From a bacterium UBP4_UBA6127 (lineage in GTDB: Bacteria; UBP4; UBA4092), in NCBI GenBank assembly GCA_002428325.1, contig DIVR01000040.1, positions 2,883 to 51,044 of the forward strand: a DNA stretch of 48,162 bases. Direction: 5' to 3'. Position 1 is the stretch's first letter; each line of letters begins with the position of its first letter. The translations under genes and the position numbers were made by a program. Shown one piece after another: positions 9,156-19,200 of the stretch. The notes under the pieces are model-generated. The model ran no database searches, was not told where the DNA came from, and saw nothing but the letters and a program-made list of their open reading frames with translations.

Positions 9156-9179
9156 GATAAATATAACGTTATACTTATC
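9156..9179. promoter_or_regulatory. 24-bp palindromic dyad, possible operator
   Basis: The perfect 12-bp palindrome TATAACGTTATA (9162-9173) is flanked by GATAA (9156-9160) and TTATC (9175-9179), which are also complementary, so 22 of 24 positions are symmetric. It lies 68 bases upstream of the kdsA-RNase H start and may be an operator or overlap that gene's -10 region. Confidence 0.4.
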
Positions 9180-9436
9180 TAATCCTGGTCAGGCATCCGG
9201 AGTCTTCCATTATAGACAGATACTAAAACTCCTTGGCTCGACATAATATTATTACATTCCAGAAGTAAAATAAGAACATTATCTTTCCTGATTATAAAGG
9301 GACGGCCTCAAACCTTCACCGTTTCTCCCTGACAAAAACCGGGGTTATACCAAAAATAATATAAAAAATAGTTTTGGAGATTAGTGCTTCTCATTTAAAA
9401 TATTAATTGCAATTATCAATACGGTCAAAAAGTGTC

Positions 9437-9466
9437 TTGACTTGAGCCCCATGTTTTACTTAACAT
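9437..9466 (+). promoter_or_regulatory. Candidate sigma-70 promoter
   Basis: TTGACT (9437-9442), an 18-base spacer, then TAACAT (9461-9466), about 70 bases before the ATG of the 1210-residue gene. Position and -35 are good, the -10 is approximate. Confidence 0.4.
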
Positions 9467-9535
9467 TACACAGTTCAGGTAAACGCTTTAACTTATATTA
9501 TTGTATAAATAAATCACTTCAAGGAGATAAAATCA

Positions 9536-12500
9536 ATGAAGTCTTTTTCGGCCTTGAGCAGAAAATCACGTTTTCCTAAATTTATAGGAAAAGCAGTGAT
9601 GGGATTAGGTTTTGCAGCACTAACAATTGGGTTTGCCCTTGCGGCCTTCCAACAGTCAGCCCTGTTGGGGAGACCCAGCAATGGAGCGCAATACCCGGAA
9701 ATAGCAGATGATGGCAGATTATGGGTACCCATTTACTCAGAAAACAATCTAAAGGTATTTGAAGCTGATGGGGCTGTGGCTTCTTTTTCTCCAATTACCA
9801 AAGGTTTAGATTCAGCTGGTAATGAGAAGAAAATATCTAATCCATCTGGAATAGCAATCTATCAGAATATCGTATATCTTCCCTGTGATTCTTATACAGG
9901 AGAAAGATATATCTTCCGTTATTCTCTATCCAATGGTAAAGCGTTGCCTGGTTTTAAACCTGATTATTCACTGGGAGATATGGATGTTGACAGTGAAGGG
10001 CATCTCTTTGTTGTGGAGAAGGTAGGACATTCCCTACATATTCTCGATTCTTCAGGAAAAGAAATTTCCGGCAGCCCCATATCCTTACCCAGAGATTATA
10101 AGAATTTCCGGGGAGTGGCGGTTACCCCTAACGCAAATATGATTTATGTCACCAGTGAACAGCCGGGAGTTGTTTTACGATATAAAGGCGCTATCTCCCG
10201 GGGCCAGGCTAAATACGGTTCACCAGAATCTTTTGCCAATAATCTCAATATGCCGGGAGCAGTAAATCTGGGACCGGATGGCAATATATATATTTCAGAA
10301 GGGGGCAATGACAGGGTTGTCATTTATGATACGAATGGAAAATACCTGGAATCCGTATCAGGAGGTTCTCCTAACTTAAAGATGCCTCGAGGAGTTACTT
10401 TTGGCCGTGATGGGAAATCCCTCATCATTGCTCAGTTTACCATGGCTCCCATGCAGGTCTGGAACCTCGAAAAAGTTACGGCAGAAGCCCCAACCCCAAC
10501 ATCAACCCCGACAGATGACAAGAAACTGACCTATATGATTCAGGTCGGTGCTTTCAAATCTCAGCAAAATGCAATTTCCTTAAAAAATAGTGTTGAACAA
10601 ATGGGATTCATCCCGGTAAATGTCTCTCTGGATCAAACCCAGGGACTCTACAGGATACTGGTGGGAAATTACAAAACTCAGGATGAAGCTGAAAAATATG
10701 CTAAACAATTAACTGATAAAGTTAATTGGGCCGGTTTCAGCGGCAGCTGGGTACTTGACAGCCAGATGCGAAGCATCCGGTTTTTCCCTCTTCCTTTGGT
10801 TAAAGACAGTGGTACCAATACAGCTCCTTCCGTTTCAATGGCAGGCAAAGGACAGGTTGGATACTGGATTCAGATTGGTGCTTATGCCTCAGATCAGAAT
10901 GCTAAGGCAGTAAGAGCCAAAATTGAAGAATTAGGCTATGCCAATATTCATATTATTGAGGAGATGCGTAATGATTTACCTCTCCGTAAAGTCAGATTAG
11001 GACCATTTGCCACCAGCCGTGATGCTGACAGAGTAAAAGCTGATATGCAAAAGCGACTGGTATTCCCCGGATTAACAGGCAATTTCTGGGTATTTACCGC
11101 AAATTCTTCTGAAGCCACAATGGCGCCGACCCTTTCTTACAGAGTTTTGGTTGCCAAATTTAAAGAAACTCTGGATGCATTGAAACTAAAAGCGACCTTG
11201 GAATCTCAGGGACGTTACCCGGTTTTTGTTGATAATAACCCTCCGACCAATGATATTACTGTTGGTAATTACCCTTCCGAAGCAGAGGCTCAGGGACTCC
11301 TTCAATCCCTGAAATCTTCCGGATATATTGATGCCATTATAGTCAGAGCCAGTGAAGTAGCATCTCCGATGCAGCTGACATCAGAAGAAAAACAGAACCT
11401 GGCAGCTAAACAGGAATCAGCTGATGAACTTCTTGGTTCAGGAAAATACCTGGAAGCCATCCCGAAACTGGAAGAAATCATGAAAACTATGCAGGATAAT
11501 GCCAAAATTATCCAGCAACTTCAGGAAGCCAATAAACGACTCTCTGAAGGAGATAGAAAACAGCTTGAATCCGAAAAAATGAAACTGGCAGAACAGGAAA
11601 ACCGACAGAATGATGTTAAACTCCATCATAACAACGCTCTGTCTTTCTGGGACCAGGGAAACTGGGATTCAGCTATTGCGGAATGGAACCAAGTTTTAAA
11701 ATTAGATCCTCAGAATTCCAGCGCAAAATTCTTCCTTAACGAAGCCACTAAGCGACGTGCGAATCTCTCCAGCGAAGTTAAAACTGAGATGGAAAAGAAA
11801 GCTCAAACAACGGTAGAATTGACCAAGCTGGAAGAAGAAGCACAAAATGCCTATTTCAATAAGCGATATGATGAAGCAGCTGCAAAATATCAAATAATAG
11901 TGAATAAAGATCAGCAGAGCCCTCAAGGACGTAAAGCCCAGGAGGCTCTGGCTAAAATTCAACAGGAACGGGGAACCGTTACCGAATCCTCCACCCCTGC
12001 CGAAAAATCCGAATTACTGGGAACTATTATTAAAGGGATAGTGGGTCTGGCCGTAATCGGGGGACTTATTTTTGGAATCATGAAATTAATAGCCTTCTTG
12101 AAGGCACGTCCAAAAACAGAAAAGAAACCTAAAGCCAAAGGTGGGAAAAAAGGATCTAAAACGTTAACAGAAATGATTGCTCCTCCGGAAGATCATAGTA
12201 AGGATAGAGAACTGACTCCTGAACAGATGGAAGCGAAGAAGCAAGCGGATGATTATTACCAGCGTGGGTTGAAAGCGATGGAATCAAAACAGTGGGATGA
12301 AGCCACCAATTTGTTCCTGACGGCAGCATCCCTGGATCCTAACAATCCTGAACCGCGAGGAAAAGCGGAACGTGTACGCATCCTTCAGCAGGAAGATGAC
12401 CAGCTCAAAGAAGCCCATCAAAAAGCAACATCGCAGGCAGAAACACAGATTATTCAACCGCCGGCAGGAGCTGAAGAAAATGTACCGACCATTTCTATCA

Positions 12501-13168
12501 ATCGTCCTTCGGCTCCTCCACCGACAGCCGGTGCGGAAACAACTATTATTGCGACCTCGATTACTCCTCCCCCTCCTACAGCCATACCCATTGCAGCAGC
12601 AGGCTCAATTTTTGAGCAGTCTTTTGATGATGAGGTAGCCGGGGGTGTTCCTTCCGGTTGGATGGGTGATTTTGCTCATGCCAGCCTGAAAGTTTCAGAC
12701 ACAGCCGTAAATAATACTGGCAAGTCAATTACCTTCGAAAAACAGACCGGTTCTGCCAGTACGCATTATCGATGTAAATTCAACGAAGCTAAGGGTAAAT
12801 TTGCTGTTGAATTTGATGTTCGATGCGACAGCAAAAACAAATATTTCCTGGGTGTATATATTGAATCTGATGAAGATTTCAGAAAAGCCGTCCATACCGT
12901 CATCCATACCACTGAAGATGGCGCATCGGCTTCTCTGAGACTTCAAGGAGAATCCATTCCTTATCAATTAGGAACTTGGGCCCATGTGAAATATATTTTG
13001 AATCTACCGGATGCTTCAGTCGATGCTTTTGTTAATGAGCAGCCTGTAATTCAGAATGCCAGAATTCCTGGGACACCGGAGATGATGAATACCATCTCAA
13101 TCAGGGATAACCCGGCAACCACAGCCGTAATGTTCCTTGATAATGTGAAAATTTACCCGGTTCAATAG
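9536..13168 (+). CDS. Membrane protein: beta-propeller, three SPOR domains, TM, TPR and LamG-like domain
   Basis: 1210 residues, not a named family. In order: signal sequence or N-terminal anchor (about 17-37); NHL-like beta-propeller (about 45-315; GDMDVDSEGHLFVVE, NLGPDGNIYISEGGNDRVV); three SPOR modules (about 331-405, 441-515, 534-605; MIQVGAF, WIQIGAY, YRVLVAKF); TPR/coiled-coil (about 615-820); one TM helix (about 831-856) followed by a strongly basic stretch KARPKTEKKPKAKGGKKG; a TPR (about 900-945); a Pro/Thr-rich linker; and a LamG/concanavalin-like jelly-roll (about 1028-1210) ending VMFLDNVKIYPVQ. SPOR domains usually bind denuded septal peptidoglycan, so the N-terminal half is probably periplasmic. 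The basic stretch after the TM implies a cytoplasmic C-terminal third. AAGGAG nine bases upstream fixes the ATG. A strong terminator follows. Confidence 0.85.
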   Translation: MKSFSALSRKSRFPKFIGKAVMGLGFAALTIGFALAAFQQSALLGRPSNGAQYPEIADDGRLWVPIYSENNLKVFEADGAVASFSPITKGLDSAGNEKKISNPSGIAIYQNIVYLPCDSYTGERYIFRYSLSNGKALPGFKPDYSLGDMDVDSEGHLFVVEKVGHSLHILDSSGKEISGSPISLPRDYKNFRGVAVTPNANMIYVTSEQPGVVLRYKGAISRGQAKYGSPESFANNLNMPGAVNLGPDGNIYISEGGNDRVVIYDTNGKYLESVSGGSPNLKMPRGVTFGRDGKSLIIAQFTMAPMQVWNLEKVTAEAPTPTSTPTDDKKLTYMIQVGAFKSQQNAISLKNSVEQMGFIPVNVSLDQTQGLYRILVGNYKTQDEAEKYAKQLTDKVNWAGFSGSWVLDSQMRSIRFFPLPLVKDSGTNTAPSVSMAGKGQVGYWIQIGAYASDQNAKAVRAKIEELGYANIHIIEEMRNDLPLRKVRLGPFATSRDADRVKADMQKRLVFPGLTGNFWVFTANSSEATMAPTLSYRVLVAKFKETLDALKLKATLESQGRYPVFVDNNPPTNDITVGNYPSEAEAQGLLQSLKSSGYIDAIIVRASEVASPMQLTSEEKQNLAAKQESADELLGSGKYLEAIPKLEEIMKTMQDNAKIIQQLQEANKRLSEGDRKQLESEKMKLAEQENRQNDVKLHHNNALSFWDQGNWDSAIAEWNQVLKLDPQNSSAKFFLNEATKRRANLSSEVKTEMEKKAQTTVELTKLEEEAQNAYFNKRYDEAAAKYQIIVNKDQQSPQGRKAQEALAKIQQERGTVTESSTPAEKSELLGTIIKGIVGLAVIGGLIFGIMKLIAFLKARPKTEKKPKAKGGKKGSKTLTEMIAPPEDHSKDRELTPEQMEAKKQADDYYQRGLKAMESKQWDEATNLFLTAASLDPNNPEPRGKAERVRILQQEDDQLKEAHQKATSQAETQIIQPPAGAEENVPTISINRPSAPPPTAGAETTIIATSITPPPPTAIPIAAAGSIFEQSFDDEVAGGVPSGWMGDFAHASLKVSDTAVNNTGKSITFEKQTGSASTHYRCKFNEAKGKFAVEFDVRCDSKNKYFLGVYIESDEDFRKAVHTVIHTTEDGASASLRLQGESIPYQLGTWAHVKYILNLPDASVDAFVNEQPVIQNARIPGTPEMMNTISIRDNPATTAVMFLDNVKIYPVQ

Positions 13169-13205
13169 AGAAATATCCAAGGGAAATAGTAAAGTGAGTC
13201 CATTA

Positions 13206-13241
13206 ACCCGGGAGATGAAATAAATAATTCATCTCCCGGGT
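13206..13241 (+). terminator. Strong hairpin terminator
   Basis: Perfect 14-bp arms ACCCGGGAGATGAA (13206-13219) and TTCATCTCCCGGGT (13228-13241) with an 8-base AT loop, followed by a moderately T-rich tail. It lies 38 bases after the envelope-protein stop and separates it transcriptionally from the giant TPR gene. Confidence 0.8.
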
Positions 13242-13281
13242 ATTCCATTTTATTGCGAATAGCGTTATTCTTTTTTAGACT

Positions 13282-16200
13282 ATGAGGTTAGATCATCAAT
13301 TACTTAATAACATCAATGATAGGCTGACAGGTGAGATTCTCCTGAAGGAATCCCATATTCGGAAAGATTCTTACAAGGTTCAGAACGATAATCTTATCTC
13401 ATTAAGGTGTCCTCTTCATGGAGAAAACGTTCTCCGAAGTTTAATCATTAATAATCAGGAGCATTCCTACCATTGCGAGTATCCTTTGTGTCCCGCGCAT
13501 GCCCCGGGAACTCTTTTTGACCTCTTTTGTACATTATCCAGAGTTCAGGCTGATTCGGCTGTTCTGTTTTGGGCTAAAAAGTTTGAAATTGATATCAACA
13601 ATATCCTCACCCAAATGGAAGCGGATGCGGAAAAACATAAACAAAATAATGACTGGGAGTCCGCCTCATCCATTTACCAACAACTCGCCATCCTCTTCCC
13701 GGACAATACGAATTACCTTGAGAAATCTGGTGATTTGTATATTCAGAGCCACCATCAGGAAGACGGAGTTAAATGGTATCTAAAAGCAATCACGCAATAT
13801 ATAAATAATAAAAAAATCAATGAAGCAGAGAATTTATGCGATAAACTGCTGCAAATTCCTGATATATCAGATGATATTTATCCTCAGATTGCTGATATCT
13901 ATATTGATGCGCATGCCGAAAATGAGTTAATTGAATATCTAACCCGCTTGATATCTAATACCTCTAAAGGATCTGCAAAAAAAATCATTCTCGATATTTT
14001 GGTATCGCTGGAACCTCAAGACTTGAATTTACTTTATTCCAAAGCCTCTCTGGAAAAAGAAGCAGGCCAACTGAATAATTTGATTATGACTTATCAAGAA
14101 ATCTTGAGAATACAGGATAATCAAAATGATCAAATCCACCGGCTGGAGACATTAAAATCTCTTTTAGAGCTTCAACCCTATTCAATAGAGTGGAAAACCC
14201 GATGGGTCATGGGATTCATCGAAATGGGCGACATTCTCCAGGGAATCGAAGAATTACAAAAGGCGGTTTCCCTCTGGATTAATGAGAAGAATTTTGATCA
14301 AGCCATCAAGCTGATTCATCAAGCTCAGACTTTTTTACCTAATGAACTGCTACTGGATGATATTTATATAGATATATTAGTGAAACGCGGCCAAAAATCG
14401 GAAGCATTGACCTATCTGCGGAGAATTGCTGATCAATCCCGTGTTAATAAACAATTTGATTATGCGGTTAAATTTTATAAAAAGGCCTTGGATCTAGGCG
14501 GTGACCAACCTGAATTAATGGATACCCTGGCCCAACTCTTCATCCAGGAAGAACAAAAAGAAGAAGCCTCCAGATTAATTGAAAGACTGGCAGCCTATTA
14601 CTTTAAGAATAACCAGGTAAACCAGGCAATTAATGCTTATCAGAGAATACTCAAACTGGAACCGGATAATCAACATGTCAGAAAAGAATTGGCGGTCCTT
14701 CTGGAAAAGCAGAAATCATCTGTTGAGGCCGTCAAACATTATCTTATTCTTTTTAATGAAGCTAAATCATCAGGAAATATAGATGAATTAGAAAATACCG
14801 GGCGTCAGATACTGGCTTTAGATAAAAATAACATGGCTGTCATGGAAGAATTCCTACAGCTTTGCATATCAAAAAAAGACCTGGAACAGCAAGTATATTA
14901 TCATCGAAGGCTGGCGGATATTTCATACAAAAACAACAATTTGTTAAAAGCAAAAAGCCATTGCCAGCAGATATTAAAAATCCTGCCGCTAGATGAGGAG
15001 GCCCTTCAGCTCATGGCCTCCATGGAAACAAGGGTGACCCGGCACTCTATCTATATCCGGATGATTGGAGACAGCCATTATATAAACAAACGATATGATA
15101 AAGCATTGTTTGAATATAAGGGACTGCTGAACCAATATCCGGGTAATATTTCATTATGGATTCGTTATATTAAAACATTAGAGGCATCAAAGGCAGGAGA
15201 AACAGAGATAAAAGAAGCTTACAAAAATCTGATTCTGGCCTATGTCGACCACCATCAAGTCAATAAAGCCCTTGAGAATATAGATTTGGCACTGGTACTA
15301 TCTCCTGATGATGTAGATATCTTAGAAATAAGAATCAATATCCTCAGGGAGCAAGCGGTTCAATCTTCAAACAAGGAAACAATCCTCCGGTTATCGGAAG
15401 AAATAAACTATCTTGCGAATTTGTTCTTAAAATCCAGAAATATCTCAAAAGCAGTAATCCTATTCGAAGAAGCAAGTGCCCTGGATCCGGAGAATCAAGA
15501 TCTTCACCTCCTCCTGGCCGATGTATATGACAAGAGCAGCCAGTCAGAAGAAGCCGTCGCCCATTATAAAATTCTTCTAGAAAAGTCTTTATCCGGTAAA
15601 GATTATAAAACCGCCGAGAAAGCAGCTTTAAAAATAGTAACGGCCCTTCCAGAAGAACCTAATGCCTATGAGACTCTAATCAATATATATGAAAAGACCA
15701 AGCAAACCCCAAAAGCAATCATATTTTTAGAGAAATTAGCTGTTCTATTTCTCAATTCCGAGCAAGGATTATTGGCCCAAAGAACTCTTAATCGGCTTCT
15801 GCGTCTCAATCCATTGCATGAAAAAGCCATGCAAATGCTCATCGATACAGAATCCCGTACTCCCCGTAAAAGAATTTATCAAAGAAGAATCGGTGATTTT
15901 TACCGAGAGAGGAATAACCTTGATAAAGCGGCTTCTGTATATGAAGAGCTTCTCAGCCAAATGCCTGATAATCTTTCTCTCCTTTTAAGGCTTAAAGATA
16001 TTCGGGAAAAATCAAAAGCGGATAATAAAAAACTGAAAGAAATATATAACCGCCTGGCGGAGATATATTCAGCAAGAAATAAACTTCAACTTGCCTTTGA
16101 GTATTATCAAAAAGCTTCAAAATTAGATTTGAATGATATCGAATCATGGGATAATTTGCTCAGGATTTCCACTCTCATCTATAAAAATGATGAAAATGAA

Positions 16201-19200
16201 TCAACCCGAAAGATTTTAATAGATATTCTCTCTGATTTTGCCAATAAACAGATTGAATTAAAGCATCCAGAAGAAGGCATCCTGCATTTGAACAGTATTT
16301 TGGAAATCAAACCGGAAAATCTGGATATTCATTTCAAACTGGGCAGACTGTATGCAAGAGAAAATCATTTTAGAGAAGCTCTGGAACATTATTCCAAAGT
16401 TTATTTCTCTTTGATTACCTATAAGGATTTCGTAAAAGCTGAAAAAATCGGCAAGGCCATCCTTGAATTGGACCCTGAAAATTCAATAACTCTTGAAAAC
16501 CAGGCTCAGATATATATTCATCTGAACAATCAACAAGAGTACATGAACACCCTCAGGAAGCTTGTTGTTTTGTATGAAAACAATAAGAATATTCAGGGAT
16601 TGAAAAAAACCTGCCAGGAGATACTTCGAAAAGAGCCGGAAGAGCTGGAAACACTGAGAAAACTGGCAAATATTGAAAATTTAATTCCCAGAAAAGCCGT
16701 CCTCTTGAGAAAACTGGGGGATCTTCTTGCTAAAGCCCAAAACTATCAGGAAGCAGTTCAGCTATATCGACAGATTATTGAATTGCTACCTGAGAACTTA
16801 TCACTCCAGTTTCGCCTGATTCAATCCCTTGAAAAGAGTAAAGCTGCCAATGAGGTATTAAGAGACAGTTATAAAAATGTGGCTGAATTATATAAGAAAA
16901 AATCCTTATTACTTAAAGCCATTGAAAATTACGAGACGGCCCTCATTCTGGATTCCGAGAATATAGAATTCTTTGAAGAAAAGCTGGGACTGAGGAAACA
17001 GTTGCTCCAGAAGCAACCCCATACTTCCGACTTAAATGCCTATATTTCTGAAGTCATTGAATTATCCGACCTTTATCAAAAAGGGAATAAGCTGGAAAAG
17101 AATATCTCTTTATTAAACGATACGCTTTTATTGGCGCCGGATAATCGACAGATTAAGTTCAGGCTCTCAGATTATCTCATTCAAAGTAATCAGACGGATA
17201 AAGGACTTCAAATCCTTTTTGAGCTTTATGACTCCTATCTGCAGGAAAATAACTTCCAGGAATCTGAAGCAGTCGCACATAAAATATTATTGATTTCACC
17301 TGGCAATCTATTGATTCTGGAAAGATTGAAAAAGCTTTATATCCTGTCTGGCGATAAGCAAAAACTAAATAATATCCGGTATGAATTGGCAACAACCTAT
17401 AAGGCTCAAAATAATATCCCTTTGGCAAAAATCAATTGCATGGAATTACTTTTGATTGTCCCTGACCACATAGAATCTCTCCAACTCCTGGAAGAAATGG
17501 AAGAGAGGCCGGTTAGAAAAGTCATTTGGAAACGAAAAATCGGTGATATTCTGAGTTCTCGAAAAGAATATGATTCAGCGGCTTCCGAATTTCAATCAGC
17601 CTTAAAGTTGCTTCCTGAAAATCCTTCCCTGATGGCTCGAATCATCAAGGTGCTGGAATCTGCCCATACCCCCTCGGATAAATTGAAAGAAGCTTATCTG
17701 GATCTAGCGGATAAATATACAACCCGGAATGATTCTGAAAAAGCCATTGAATTGTTGAGGAAATACCTTATCCTGGACCCTGATAATCTGGATATCAGGG
17801 AACGTATTGTCGTCCTTAAGGAAACGCTGGCTTCTGTTAAAAAAGATACGTCATCAAAAGATGAATATTTATTGGAGTTATCCGAACTGGCCTCTGATTA
17901 TTACGAATCGGAAAACTTTTCAAAAGCGGCCATCTATCTTGAGAAATTGCTCCCAATGGGCTATACCGGTAAAGATGTGAAAGAGATGCTGGGATATTCT
18001 CTGCTTGGCATCAATCAGTCTGAAGAAGCCAGCTCTTATTTTGTCGAACTTCTGGATGTTTCAATAGAAACGAAAGATACCGAATATGGCATACAGCTGG
18101 CATTGGACTATCTGAAACATAAAGAAGATAAGGTTGAGATCATCTCCAGATTGGCAACCCTGTATGAACTGTCAGGAAATAAGGCAAAAGCCGTAACCTG
18201 GATTTATCGTTTAGCAGAGATTGCAGCCGGTTCCGGTAATATATCAAAGGCCCGTTCTCTTTGTAAATCGATTTTAGTCTTGGCACCTTCTAATGAGAAA
18301 GCCCTACTCTATCTTATTGAAACAGAAGAGACTCCCTCCCGAAAAGCAACCTGGCTGAGAAAACTCAGTTCCATATATTATCAACAAAAAGAGTATGCTA
18401 ATTCTTTGAAGACGATTGAATCAGCCTTTGAATTATTCCCGGATAACCTCTCATTATTAGTTCAGAAGGTGGATATTCTGGAAATCACCAAGGCTCCTGA
18501 ATCCCAGATAAAAGAAACCTATCTAAGCCTGGCACACAGCTGTTATGACAGGGAATTATATGTAAGGGCAGCTGATTATTGTGACCTGATTCTCGTATTG
18601 ACTCCTGATGATACTGAAATAATGGAATTCAAACTTGATGTTTGGGGCCTGGAGTTGCAACGTAATCCCAATGATAATCTCCAACAGAATCATGCCGCTT
18701 TTCAAATGGAGTTAGGCCATCTCTATGTCAACAGAAATCAATATGGACGTGCCATTGAGCTTCTGAACAGCAGCCTCAGCATGAACCCTGAGAATAAAAT
18801 ATTACAGGCTGAAATAGCAGAGCTTTATCTAAAATCTAATAATGAAACGGCCGCCTTAGATTATTATACCCAGATATTTAATGCTTATTTATCTCAGAAT
18901 AGGATTTCAGAAGAAACAGAGCGGACCGGGCTTCGTATCCTTGAGATCCAACCTGATAATATCCTGATTCTGAGACAACTGGCCAACCTGTACGCTGAAA
19001 GAAATGATTCCGCAAGAGAAAAAGGAATTCTGGATAAATTATTTGAAATATACATCCTAAATAAAGATTATTTCCAATCTAAGAGGGTTCTTCGCAGGAT
19101 TCTCAGGATTCATGAAAATGATGAGAAAGCCTGTTTGAACTATATCGAATATGAAAAGAGTCCCCACCGAAAAGTAGTCCTTTATTTATGGTTGAATCAA

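Larger units (their letters stand above)
9089..9535. other. Divergent intergenic region
   Basis: 447 bases between the kdsA fusion (-) and the 1210-residue envelope gene (+), with no credible ORF. It holds a 24-bp dyad at 9156-9179, a promoter-like pair at 9437-9466 and the AAGGAG of the downstream gene at 9521-9526. The remainder is AT-rich and unremarkable. Confidence 0.5.

Noticed and set aside
12372..12638. 88-codon frame inside the 1210-residue gene
   Set aside because: Arg/Leu/Gln-rich shadow of the Pro/Thr linker in another frame.
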